Source: Lineus longissimus
Taxonomy: Eukaryota > Nemertea > Pilidiophora > Heteronemertea > Lineidae
Assembly (NCBI RefSeq): GCF_910592395.1
Contig: NC_088310.1
Coordinates: 13,215,501-13,279,500 of the forward strand
Length of the DNA: 64,000 nt
Direction of reading: 5' to 3'
Shown: piece after piece, positions 28,319 to 37,457 of the stretch
How positions within the stretch are numbered: position 1 is the first letter of the stretch
Layout: each line of letters begins with the position of its first letter
The notes under the pieces: model-generated
What the model saw: the letters and a program-made list of their open reading frames with translations, nothing else
Told to the model about the DNA's origin: nothing
Database searches by the model: none
Position numbers and translations under genes: made by a program

Positions 28319-28756
28319 GGTCTTAGTCTTTCTAACCCTAGTAAAATAATAAATTATTAACCCTAAACCACTAAGTCCTAGGATAATCCATAGGTACTCG
28401 TATTTCTTCATTTCATCACTAGGTTGGTAATAATCACTTAATTGTGGTCGCTGAGGTAGTACAATAGTTCTTTCTGGATGTAAATGATTGTAAACAGTAA
28501 GTGCTGAATCAGTATTGTTAAAATCAATAGAAGCGTCTCTTTCTCTCTTTAATTCAAGGTTAACGAAGTCAATGGTACTTTTCCTATGCTCATCCCATTC
28601 TGTGGATGCTCTTTGCAATTGCTCTTGAGCTAAATTATGTCTCTTAATTTCAGTCTCATAGCCATTCTTGTCTAGTTTTTTAAAAAGGTAACCGGATCCA
28701 GTGAATGCTAATCCATTGATTATTGCAGATCCAAATAACATACCAATGCCAGCCAT
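28298..28756 (-). CDS. Conserved Polinton protein with C-terminal membrane helix, 152 aa
   Basis: Starts at ATTAAATG. A Gly/Ala-rich N-terminus (GMLFGSAIINGLAFTGSGYLF) is followed by a helical stretch ending in the conserved-looking KRHNLAQEQLQRASTEWDE...DFVNLELKRE, then QLSDYYQPSDEMKKYEY and a transmembrane helix (LWIILGLSGLGLIIYYF). I recall very similar proteins beside the capsid genes of many Polintons. Function unknown; position between ATPase and capsid genes suggests a virion or membrane role. Confidence 0.8.
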   Translation of the reverse strand: MAGIGMLFGSAIINGLAFTGSGYLFKKLDKNGYETEIKRHNLAQEQLQRASTEWDEHRKSTIDFVNLELKRERDASIDFNNTDSALTVYNHLHPERTIVLPQRPQLSDYYQPSDEMKKYEYLWIILGLSGLGLIIYYFTRVRKTKTTDRTQS

Positions 28757-28778
28757 TTAATTTCAACGAATTTTAATT

Positions 28779-29546
28779 TCAATGATATGTCCCTGAGAGC
28801 ATAGCTCGAGTTAATACCAATTGGTACTGTACATTATGACCATTAAGATCGATGATGTCACCTTTTTCATCAGTTAAGCGAATATTCAGCTTATTGAATC
28901 TTGGTTTACAGGGAATTGCTATTGGTTTCTCAAATGTGTATGCTATTAAATCCCCAAAATTAGCTTCCTTTATTGGTATTGTGGTTAGCACATCAGATGC
29001 TTCACCATTACTTAATACACTATTAGATTCGATTATGTCACAGTGGAAAACAAAATGGTTAATTGGTCTAAAATTGATGGGTTTCTCGCTTACAACATCA
29101 TCCTTACTTTTATTGTCTAAAGGGTAAGGCCATTCTGATTTCATGCCAAATAATTCATTACTTTTACCAAGAAAATAGATCTGATAATGCGCCTCATTTT
29201 TTCTCTTTAGGAAGTGTAAGATGGCCTTACCTGTTGGTTCTTCAAGGTCAAATCTGACAGCACCTCGACTCATACTATTTTCTTTCAACTCATCCGCAAA
29301 TACTTTTGAAAAGCTCTGTAGGTCATAGAGACCATCTGGTAGCGTAATCTCTGCCACATCAAACCCCTTAACTTTGATTCGGTTATTCTCCCTGGCTGCA
29401 CTTATGTTGTAGAATGTACAAGGTATTACTGCAAAAGTTAAAGTGATGCTACATGCATCTTGAATTTCAGTCTTGAGATTGACTGTTAAATCACTTGAAC
29501 TCTGATCTGGATAGTCACTTGAATCTATGTTCATTACAGTAACCAT
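28779..29546 (-). CDS. mCP: Minor capsid (penton-like) protein, 255 aa
   Basis: Beta-strand-rich throughout, with the pattern seen in Polinton penton-type proteins: ACSITLTFAVIPCTFYNIS, then ITLPDGLYDLQSFSKVFADEL, SNELFGMKSEWPY, and a closing LNIRLTDEKGDIIDLNGHNVQYQLVL strand pair. It lies in the capsid cluster with MCP (29919-31175) in the same orientation. A single-jelly-roll protein of this kind would occupy the icosahedral vertices. The final residues (RAMLSGTYH) come from a partial double-hairpin element (28789-28807), which supplies the C-terminus. Frame intact; start in context TAAATG. Confidence 0.88.
   Translation of the reverse strand: MVTVMNIDSSDYPDQSSSDLTVNLKTEIQDACSITLTFAVIPCTFYNISAARENNRIKVKGFDVAEITLPDGLYDLQSFSKVFADELKENSMSRGAVRFDLEEPTGKAILHFLKRKNEAHYQIYFLGKSNELFGMKSEWPYPLDNKSKDDVVSEKPINFRPINHFVFHCDIIESNSVLSNGEASDVLTTIPIKEANFGDLIAYTFEKPIAIPCKPRFNKLNIRLTDEKGDIIDLNGHNVQYQLVLTRAMLSGTYH
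28789..28807. repeat. Partial double-hairpin element at mCP 3' end
   Basis: GTCC remnant, CTGA, then GAGC-ATA-GCTC. Encodes the end of the minor capsid protein. Confidence 0.65.
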
Positions 29547-29603
29547 TTACTTAAGCAAATTTTCGTTTTCAAATTTATCTTTTATCAAATAAGTAAATTA
29601 TTC

Positions 29604-29840
29604 TTACTTCATAATATTTCTGGGTAGGATTCCTTGATCGTAAAGGTACTCTAATGTTCCATTACTAATAGCTACAGTTCCGCCCAGATTAAGAATTTCC
29701 TCTAGGTCGGCCTGACTTGGGGGACCAATATTGATTCTCAAGAACCTTTTCAGTAACATAGAGTAACCAATTGTTGTTGATGCCAACAGTAAACTTTGAT
29801 ACAGTGTATTTATGATATCTTTCTTTCCTGGTGTATCCAT
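29604..29840 (-). CDS. Small capsid-cluster protein, 78 aa
   Basis: Starts at ATTAAATG. The N-terminal half has a hydrophobic helix (LYQSLLLASTTIGYSMLLKRFL) and the C-terminal half is mixed (PSQADLEEILNLGGTVAISNGTLEYLYDQGILP). Small membrane-type proteins occur at this place in other Polintons, between MCP and penton genes. No function can be assigned. Confidence 0.6.
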   Translation of the reverse strand: MDTPGKKDIINTLYQSLLLASTTIGYSMLLKRFLRINIGPPSQADLEEILNLGGTVAISNGTLEYLYDQGILPRNIMK

Positions 29841-29897
29841 TTAATTACTTAGAAAATCACTAGTAAAACTCATTTATCTAGTATTCAGTGTTGGAGT

Positions 29898-29908
29898 GAA
29901 CTTTGTTC
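29898..29908. repeat. Half double-hairpin element
   Basis: GAAC-TTT-GTTC, just past the MCP stop codon. Confidence 0.55.
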
Positions 29909-29918
29909 TTGCAGCACC

Positions 29919-31175
29919 TCAGTGCTGGAGTGAAGCAATCTGAGAATTCTGAATGTTAACCTGGGCGTCAGAAACCACGAATATGTGCATTTTGTATGGT
30001 CCCTTTCCAGATTTCTTTGTAATAGATAATTGAATACCATCTTTTGTGTTCTGGAGCTTCTTTCCTGATCCGTGTAGACGATTATCTTCAGAAGTTCTCA
30101 GGTCCAACCATAAACCATAGTGATTAGAATCACCATAGTATTTCTCCATGGTCATGTTACAGTCATAAGTTTTCTTCAAATCTTCAGACATAAAATGTTT
30201 CTTGATCTCCTCCCATTGATCCATCATTCTCATTCCTTCTGGGAACACCTGATTGGCAACACCCTCTATTGTGATCTGCACTTTACTTATGTTAGGGTTT
30301 TCAAACTTCTCTGAATCTCTAGCTCCATCTACATAGTCAGACACAAATAGTAATAATAATCCTTTAATAAACATTCTTGGAAAGTTGATGTTCTCATTAA
30401 TTAGTGTTTCATTAGCAGTAACATTGACTGTCTTAAAATGGTCTACCCAATCATAAAATATTGAGAATCCAGAGTTGTACTTGTTACTCAATTGACTAGC
30501 AATCATTTTGTTGGTTACGGTATCATATTCAAAACAAATATTTTCTAGTTTGTAGCCCATACTTGCTGTGGTTGCGGTAACTATGATCTCTTCCTTTGGT
30601 GCTAATGTGATTTCAATGATAACATCTTCTTGAATTGGAAACTTGTAAAATGGAGCATGATGATGGAATAGTTCAAAATCTAATGGTATTTTGTACTTCT
30701 TGTCAAACACTTTCTTTAAAGTCTTTTCATTAGCTGTTTCTCCAGTGACATCAGCTTCAGCGACTCCTGGTCTTAATTCTCTAAGATTTTCTGATTGAAT
30801 ACCCTGAAAAACTCTATCATTTCTTTCTTCTCCAGTTAGCCACAGATCTTTAAATGTAGAATAATGACTGTATTCGTCAAGGTCAAATATCTGCTCTGTT
30901 CCCCACTTAACCACCATCTTTGAAATCAGGTTTCTACCAAGATTATTTACAACACTATTTTTAGAATCACCAGAAATGGTTACATCAGCAGACAGATAAA
31001 GAGATTTAGGTATAAAGAATGTATTCTCTCGCAATGCCGGTATTCTAACATACAAAGTTTCTTTGGGGTTAGCAGATGATGGGTTATGAGTAATGATATG
31101 ATGCTGCCTCTCAGCTTTTAAACCAAGTGGAATCTTATGTGCCCTTTCGGTATTTAATAAATATCCTGTTGCCAT
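29919..31175 (-). CDS. MCP: Major capsid protein (double jelly-roll), 418 aa
   Basis: The N-terminal third carries the typical sequence of Polinton MCPs: ETLYVRIPALRENTFFIPKSLYLSADV, then NLGRNLISKMVVKWGTEQIFD and FKDLWLTGEERNDRVFQGIQSENLRELR. The second half includes FHHHAPFYKFPIQEDVIIEITLA and NINFPRMFIKGLLLLF. The length is normal for the vertical double-jelly-roll capsid proteins of Polintons. It would form the hexon-like capsomers of an icosahedral particle. Intact; no double-hairpin inside. The start context is not TAAATG, unlike most other genes here. Upstream lies the palindrome group at 31221-31352. Confidence 0.94.
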   Translation of the reverse strand: MATGYLLNTERAHKIPLGLKAERQHHIITHNPSSANPKETLYVRIPALRENTFFIPKSLYLSADVTISGDSKNSVVNNLGRNLISKMVVKWGTEQIFDLDEYSHYSTFKDLWLTGEERNDRVFQGIQSENLRELRPGVAEADVTGETANEKTLKKVFDKKYKIPLDFELFHHHAPFYKFPIQEDVIIEITLAPKEEIIVTATTASMGYKLENICFEYDTVTNKMIASQLSNKYNSGFSIFYDWVDHFKTVNVTANETLINENINFPRMFIKGLLLLFVSDYVDGARDSEKFENPNISKVQITIEGVANQVFPEGMRMMDQWEEIKKHFMSEDLKKTYDCNMTMEKYYGDSNHYGLWLDLRTSEDNRLHGSGKKLQNTKDGIQLSITKKSGKGPYKMHIFVVSDAQVNIQNSQIASLQH

Positions 31176-31220
31176 TTTCTATTTATTTACTAGTAAAATT
31201 ATGTGGACTTTGAAGATCAC

Positions 31221-31352
31221 TCATTTCGCAAACGTAGTAATCAATAAGATTCTCTTAGAAGAGAATAACTAGGTCATTGGATTCTCTTCTAAGAGAATAT
31301 CTAGGTCAGATTGATTGGATTCTCTTAGAAGAGAATCACTTACTGCGAAATG
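31221..31352. repeat. Right subterminal palindrome group
   Basis: Three copies of ATTCTCTT-2nt-AAGAGAAT (31249-31266, 31281-31298, 31319-31336) lie within an outer inverted repeat (TCATTTCGCA near 31221, TGCGAAATGA near 31343). The group sits between the MCP start and the right terminal repeat, so it may hold MCP control or replication signals. Confidence 0.8.
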
Positions 31353-31449
31353 ACTTAATTGGATTTTCCTCGTATTGGCTGGTTTACGAGGTAGTGTTTT
31401 CCCCGTAATACGATCGATATTTTGTTAAAGCTGACAGATTTCTACAGTA

Positions 31450-31629
31450 TATTCCCTCACCATTTCATTGCAACGCTTCACTGGGAATCTCATGAATGAT
31501 AGAATATATGTATTGTGGTGGATTGGTTCTTTGGGGTTGTAGGCTTATTTGGGGCAAAAGACCTGTAAGGTCTTTGGTCAAAATAGCTTCAAAATACCTA
31601 TATTCCTAGCACCACAATACATATATTCT
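31450..31629 (-). repeat. Polinton right terminal inverted repeat
   Basis: Inverted copy of 12739-12930 without the 12-bp duplication, ending CT at 31629. Shows the same internal palindrome. Confidence 0.95.
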
Positions 31630-31648
31630 CCGGCCCATTCGTACTTGA

Positions 31649-32280
31649 TTATTGTCCCCTGACATACTGCACAATCTGCCTCTCGACGGTGGTCCTCCCG
31701 ATCTTGGAGTAGTGGAACTGGTCATGGTCAAATCCGTATCTATTCAGCATCGGATGAGGAATGGACTGGAATCCAACTCGTTGCATCATTCCGTTGAATC
31801 GCAGTGCACGTCTCATCATACCATCACTTCTCGCCACCTTTGGGGACACTGGTAGTTGAAGATGAAAATCGGCGGACACTGCTTCCCAGCGGCATTGTAC
31901 TCCCTAACTCTATCTTGCAGCACACGTACTCGATCTCTAACATCATTAATTTTCAAATCACTGACACCTCTTTCTTTAAGAAACGTGATGACAAGGGTTA
32001 CCACTTCATTAATAGCTTTCATCTGGACATTCCAGCTAGGACGGATCCGGAAAATCAGCATTTTAAATGTTTGGATCATTGCACTGGTGAGAGTGAGTTT
32101 TACGTCGACAACATTTGATGTGGATATTTCTATCAATCGCTCCAATTCAATAAAAGGAATGTCCACCTCCTGACGAAACCGGAGTCTTCGATGAACAAAC
32201 GAATATAGGGCCTTTGTAACTTCAGACTTTGCCTCTTTCACATCATGCGGCAAACCATCTAGATTGATAACGGACTCCAT
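31649..32280 (-). pseudogene. Third ORF of older gypsy element, behind a 3' splice site
   Basis: The frame starts with ATG at 32280, directly after a pyrimidine-rich tract ending in CAG (32281-32305 on the minus strand). It runs to 31816, and a shifted frame continues to the stop at 31649. About 210 residues in all. There is no signal peptide, transmembrane helix or other envelope feature. The C-terminal piece ends FDHDQFHYSKIGRTTVERQI, which resembles the Asp-x-x-His block of SGNH/GDSL hydrolases; that is a weak likeness and no GDS block is seen. It lies 42 nt after the pol stop, in the place of an env-like or accessory ORF. Confidence 0.45.
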
Positions 32281-32322
32281 CTGAAACGATAGGAAAAGAA
32301 AGAAAACGGCCTCATTAGTAAC

Positions 32323-32866
32323 CTACATTGTGACCAAAGCGGCAGAAGCCTCCATCTCTAACAAAGCGTTGAGAGAAGACCAGGGGTTCCATCTTGACCA
32401 ACTATTGATGCTATCCTGACAGCCAAACTTGCGTAGTTTACTGCCTTTCTTCAACCAAATTTTCTTCTTCTTCTTGATGATTTCCTGTTGCATCTGATGA
32501 AGGCTGCAGCAATCAATTCCAAAACGCGCCGGCTTCAAGATGTTCTTGCGGGGTCGTAATGTACGTGTAGACTGCTTCTCTTCATGTTCGATGTCCGAAC
32601 CATCCTCGGAAGAAGGACTATCAGTGAGTTGAGTAGACTTAATAGGGGAAGATTCCAAATCGGACTCCACCTCGTGAGAATCTAATGCAGTTTCTCTTGA
32701 AGTTTTCCCTACTAATCCTATCTCATCCAGCTGCTCCCCATCTTTCCCCGTATGAAATGCTTTCATATTGTTGAGATGAACTACCTTGGAGTGCCTCTTG
32801 GATCCTCCCAGTGGAAATAATTTGAAGTTAACCTCGGACAACTTCTGCAAAACCTCAAATGGTCCA
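32323..32866 (-). pseudogene. pol: C-terminal end of gypsy-type pol (integrase tail)
   Basis: Directly from the LTR junction at 32866 the minus strand reads HGPFEVLQKLSEVNFKL, then SKRHSKVVHLNNMKAFHT, the conserved GPF/Y module that closes gypsy integrases. An acidic, then basic tail follows to a stop at 32323. Everything upstream (protease to integrase core) has been lost at the LTR junction. It does not belong to the intact element at 41-49 kb; sequence and tail differ. Confidence 0.82.
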
Positions 32867-33164
32867 TGAAGGGGATGGTGTGGTGATCTCGGTCTTGACG
32901 GCACCGTTGCTAACTGTTGCGAACTGTTGCTACGCAGGGTGACGTCATCACCGGGTTTGGCGCATCCTCCTCATGTGACGTATGTCGATGAAGCCGACGT
33001 CTTCGGGCGACGTCGGGCGGTCACGGCAGGGGATTGTTGCAAAATGTATGTACGTTGTTGGAAGAAAAAGGCGGAAGGAGAGTGCACGAAATAAAAAAGA
33101 GAGACACCGTATTTGAGCCGTTTTATGGCATTTATTACAAGAAGAGGAGCGGAAGATTATTACA
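32867..33164 (+). repeat. Stand-alone LTR
   Basis: 298 bp, TGAAGGGG...ATTACA, full-length match to the LTR at 11100-12231. The flanks (GTCCA before, CATAT after) do not match, so it is not a simple solo LTR; it marks a rearranged boundary between the gypsy pol fragment and host sequence. Confidence 0.82.
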
Positions 33165-33384
33165 CATATAAATCAACATATGGTGGATCCACATCAAATG
33201 GCCGCTGCGCTGCTATGTCGGCGTATACCGAGAACGCCAAGAACCGTCAAACTCGACAGCAGCTGAAGTCCATCTTCTCGACTCGGGATATTCAGCGCTA
33301 GTTTCTAAGTTCACCTGATGATATCGTGTAGTAATAAGCTCAGAACTCGTTATTGTAAAGGACTTTTGAAAACATGAAACTTAC

Positions 33385-33439
33385 CTGTTAAAAGAAAAAA
33401 GATCAGTGAAGTGATGACCAAAAAGAAGGACTGATCCAT
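33385..33439 (-). CDS. Putative first exon: signal peptide of unknown secreted protein
   Basis: From ATG 33439 the minus strand encodes MDQSFFLVITSLIFFLLT plus one base, then ACAG|GTAAGTT, a strong splice donor at 33384. A Met, short polar start and long hydrophobic core ending before a phase-1 donor is a classic signal-peptide exon. Downstream exons were not established: the ~220 bp before the LTR contain an acceptor-like AG near 33302 with ~30 open codons, but the frame closes and no domain is recognised. The gene may be cut off by the LTR and transposon block at 4.9-33 kb. Confidence 0.4.
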
Positions 33440-35017
33440 CGTAAGGTTAATCTCTCATTCGAGTCTACTGGGTCCATTCCAATTAGAGATCAAATCAAGG
33501 CGTGTTGTTCTCGTTAGAAAACCAAGAGCAGGCTGCATCGCTAGCGAGAGTAGCATATTGTTTTCGCCGATATTGTTTTCCTTTCTGAACCTGGAATGAT
33601 AAGAATGACAGCAAAGCTGCTTTTAGTATCTGTTTCTAACAGACGCCATCTCAGATCTCAATACTTGTGTTAAACGGGGAATACATGTAGCAGAGTGACG
33701 AGACTCCATCGCGATTCAACATGATACTCAAACTATGCTGGAAATGTATACAAGCCGATATTGAAGTGTTTGCAGCCAGTGCACATGATGGTAATCTCTG
33801 ATATGTGGAAAATGTACCAGCTCATTCAACCACTGTTATCAGCATCGCTGAAATAATCCCCTGCAGTTCGTTTTTTTGCAAGACGATACCGCAGGTAGAT
33901 TGAAAGAGGTTACAAAGTAGTAAAACTAGGAAAGGATAAAGGATAAAGTAAGTACCAGTAGCGGCTTTCAGATGGCAAAGAATAAAGCCAGCCACCCCAA
34001 CGCGTGCTATTTCCTCGATAACTTGCATCAAATAAAATTACACGCTTGTTAAATGCCTCTTATCCCAAAAAATGCTGCTCAAAATGAGGAAACATCATCA
34101 GCCCCAAAAAAATGTTGGCTTTGAAAATTTTTCAGAATTTCGAACTTATGAAAAAATTCAACTGGTGAATATGACGCCGCTTTGTCTCTTTCTGTCTGTC
34201 AACCAGGGCACAACAAGTGATGAGACGAATAACTAGTGACGATTGATCATCCTCTCGTAAAGAAAGGGCTAGATTTTCTCCTACCGTGCCTACTGCCCAT
34301 GAAACAAGACTGATGGTAGACGGACTGATTATCATTTAGATTGATAGAAGAAACGAAGAAAGACATCGTTCAGTTGGGAAAATGATGAGGAATGATCACT
34401 ACAACCTACCATCAATCACTTTCGTTTGTTCTGAACGCAACCCGTTATGCTGGTGAAACGTTTTTAATGTCCAAAATGACCCAATGTCTCCCTCGCACAC
34501 AAAGTAGGATAAATGGCAGACGGAATTTGCCAAATTATTCTTGCAATTCATCGTGATATAGAATTAGCAATATCACATTGGGGTAAGTGATGATGAACAC
34601 TGTTCAAAATCAATCATTATCAGCCAGCTCGTATGCTGGTGTAAATGTTACAGAGGTGCTCTCTGTTTGTGTACATGAGTATATATCTCTTGTCTATCGA
34701 TCTGTTTTGCCCTTACATTTAATCATTAGCCTACTCGCCTGTGCGCCTCGAGCTAATACCATGTGTGATTATGTAAGATTTGCTGAGTAGGGTTACGAAA
34801 TGTGCTAATCATGTTTATGTCCACGTCACTGTTGTCATTGGTCACGATCGTTCTGTTGTTAAGTGGGGAGTTCTGGTAAAGCTATCCGTACGGGAAAGAC
34901 CTGTACAGGACATTCTCCCGTTCTCATTACCAAAAGCCTCTGTAGTTTTGTACATCTTGCTAATATTCTGGAACCCAGGATAAATATACATATCATCTTA
35001 ACTACGGATCATACTGA
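33440..35017. other. Intergenic or intronic, nothing recognised
   Basis: No supported exon, RNA or repeat seen; short open frames only. Confidence 0.45.
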
Positions 35018-35452
35018 CCTGGTTGTCTCCATCTTGAAGCTGGGGACCCGGAGGAACCGATTCAAGGTGGACAGGTCGATGACCAGTCTCCACTTCCCCG
35101 ACTTCTTGGGGACCAAGAAGACGTGGCTGTAAAACCCCGGGGAGGAATGGTTGTCCACCAGCCTCACTGCCTGCTTCTTGAGAAGAGACAGGACCTCCGA
35201 TCGAAGGGCAAGCGCCCTAACGGGTCTACTGGCGGGGACACCGGGGTGGGAGTCGACGTCATAGGGGGGGGGGGGGGGGGGGGGACGGGAAAAGTCCAAT
35301 CGGACACCGTGTCGGAGCATATCCGGCACGGGGGAGTCTTTTTGACACCACCGGTCCCAAAAGTCTGCGAAGTGTCGCAGTCTGCCACCCACGACGCCAA
35401 CTGTGGGGGCGCCACCTGGAGGCGCAGGAGGAAGGATAAGAGTCACTTGCAT
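35018..35452 (-). pseudogene. DIRS-type reverse transcriptase, N-terminal part
   Basis: Contains GGRLRHFADFWDRW, a proline run encoded by a 21-G tract, then SEVLSLLKKQAVRLV, GFYSHVFLVPKKSGKWRLVIDLSTLNRFLRVPSFKMET. This order is diagnostic of DIRS1/Ngaro-like RTs (finger region, ending before the catalytic YxDD). Truncated after FKMETT. Confidence 0.88.
35264..35284 (+). repeat. G21 homopolymer
   Basis: Twenty-one consecutive G on the plus strand, coding the polyproline run of the DIRS RT on the minus strand. Length is likely unstable in the genome and in assemblies. Confidence 0.9.
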
Positions 35453-36905
35453 TTGCCCCCGCGACCCTTCTCTTGGAAGGGACGGTTGGGCTGCCCGCCG
35501 CCCCCGCCCCTGCCTGAGGAGCGGTGGCGCTTATTTGAGCGGCGAGCGGGAGCCGCAGCTTCTGCCTGCCCTTGGGGATGAAAGGAGGAGGAGCCACGCG
35601 AGGACGAGGGCCCACGAGGAGCCGACGAACCTCGGGGGCGTCGAGACCCCACCTGTTGTCCCCTGCCCGCGGCCTGTGAATAGGAACGCAGACGGGGGGC
35701 GGCCTGGGGAGTCGAGACTGACTCCATCAGACGATCAGACTGTGCCTGAGCACCCATGGTGTCAGGCAGGGAGTCATGGAACAAGAAAGGGCCGCTCAAT
35801 GGAGCGGTCCTTAATGCCCCCCGCAGAAACTGGGACCTGACCGTGCTCAACCCCCCCGATGAGCAGGTCACGGCGTTTTAGCACGCCGTTAGCTGCCTGC
35901 TTAGCAGTCAGATCGCTGGCATGCTGCAGGGACTGTTGGAGGGACATAGCGAGAATACGCTGTTCCTCCGAGGCATCCGCGGCTAAAGACCTGGTAAGGG
36001 CACACAGAGTCAGGTCGGCGTAAGATAACACCGCCTGGGTCTCCTTAGCCAGGGCCTCGTCATTCTTCGCATCCCTTAAGGCCGAAGAAGAGAGGACCTT
36101 AGGGGGTACCAAACCCGAAAGTTGGATGTCGTCCTTAAGGGGCGACAGTGATACCGGGTCGGTTCCCGACGGTGAGACCCGATAATAATCGGGTCTATAG
36201 GACAGGCTTGGAGGGGAAGCGGTCGTGAATCGCTTCCCAGCCTGAGTCCAGGCACCCGGCCCCGTAGAAGGGAGCGTCGAGACCAGGGCGCGCTGGTGAC
36301 CCCCGCAGGAAGGCGCTGTATCCCTGAGATCCGTATCCAACCGTGTGGAGGCTCTAATCAGGGCCGGAGACGCGGGCAATTCTTGGAAAGCCCGGTCAGG
36401 GACCGCATCCGACTCCTGCTCGAAGGCGTCGCCGAACAAGTCGAACGGCACCTTACCGTGGGCGGGGTTGACCGTCGGGAGAGGACATGTGTCTTGCGGC
36501 ACAAATTGCCGAACAAGAGCGCGCAAGTCGCGCATACCCGCGACAATGGCCGAGTTCTCACCCCCAGAGGGGGGTCAGCCTGAGAGGCCGAAAAAGACTG
36601 TGAGTCGCTAAACTCACAGTCCATCGGCTGATAACTCAAATCAAAAGCCACCGGCCTCTCGGCCAGGCGAGCCGAGGACCTATCATGGAGGTTGAAAGCC
36701 TCCATGCGGTCCGACAGGCTCCTAAGCAACTGCCGTTGCTCCTCCGTGAGAGAGGAAGCAAGAGACAGAGGCTCAGAGCTCAAATCGGACTCCCGTGGGG
36801 CAGACACGGAAGGGGGGGAGGGGGGCATGCCTGATCGGCAGCCACACCCGTCAACCCCGACATACCCGACAGAGCAGGGTGAGTGAGAGGCTGATTAACC
36901 GGCAT
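35443..36905 (-). pseudogene. gag: DIRS-like gag, frameshifted
   Basis: An ATG at 36905 (MPVNQPLTHPALSG) opens the frame. It shifts at a C-rich run near 36815-36825, again near 36560, and again near 35800. Recognisable stretches: LTEEQRQLLRSLSDRMEAF, DLFGDAFEQESD, VLSYADLTLCALTRSLA, then an Arg/Ser/Gly-rich basic tail. The composition and place before the DIRS RT identify it as the structural protein. At least three frame breaks show it is dead. Confidence 0.7.
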
Positions 36906-37457
36906 GTTAAATTAGGCCTTTTTCCAGCCGTCCTTGGAGCGATAACAATTGTTTTTGTTCTAGCAACAAAGAAAAAACTCTTATGAACTTATTCTCTTGG
37001 CATCATTTCTAATACGCACAATCTAATGAGAGCTATTGGGTGACCGAAAGGTGAAGTTAAAGTGCCTATTTGTTTTATAATGAATCCTGAACAGGAAAAA
37101 AGTCATTTTCGCACTTACTGGCTGTTATTTCGGCCGAGTTTTATCAAATCTGAGCTTGGATCTGTGATGAAATATTAAGCGTCCTATATAATCAGTGGGA
37201 GATTGTTCTTGAGAATAATTTCAAAAGTGTCTGGAGGTGCCTTGATCAGTTCGAAGGGCTTCAGGTCAAGGATTTCGTTTGTAAATCAATACGAAAATAT
37301 TCTATTATGATCTCGTGACTCCTTGCGTGGCAAACTACACTTCTAGCCCCCATGATTGGTCAAAAATGGAATATTCCAACCTTTATTAAGAGCTGTGAGG
37401 GCAAAACTTCCCCCATTTCGCATGTGCGGGCAACTTGCGCACACACATTTTGCTGAG

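Larger units (their letters stand above)
12739..31629. mobile_element. Polinton/Maverick transposon, 18.9 kb
   Basis: The ends are AG...CT, the terminal inverted repeats are 192 bp (left) and 180 bp (right), and CCGGCC is perfectly duplicated at 12733-12738 and 31630-31635. All are hallmarks of Polintons (6-bp duplications). Within are genes for protein-primed PolB, chromodomain integrase, packaging ATPase, double-jelly-roll major capsid protein and penton-like minor capsid protein, plus seven or eight accessory genes. The body is AT-rich and very compact, with genes typically 10-60 bp apart. No adenain-like protease was recognised. It inserted between the terminal ORF and polypurine tract of an older gypsy element. 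Three in-frame stops and two frameshifts suggest the copy is no longer autonomous, although the target duplication is intact. Confidence 0.97.
35018..36905 (-). mobile_element. DIRS-like retroelement, 5' fragment
   Basis: A GC-rich block, unlike the surrounding AT-rich DNA. On the minus strand it contains a gag-like region followed by the beginning of a DIRS-type reverse transcriptase and then stops abruptly at 35018. The RNase H, methyltransferase and tyrosine recombinase expected downstream are absent. The left boundary is taken where homology to the RT ends and the right boundary at the first gag ATG; true ends are not defined. Confidence 0.8.

Noticed and set aside
32867-33164. Simple solo LTR with target duplication
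   Set aside because: The 5 bp on each side do not match, and a truncated pol abuts one side; a rearrangement is more likely.
33113-33301. Plus-strand frame ending QLKSIFSTRDIQR as a possible host C-terminal exon
   Set aside because: Its first half is LTR sequence, and no splice acceptor separates LTR from the rest.
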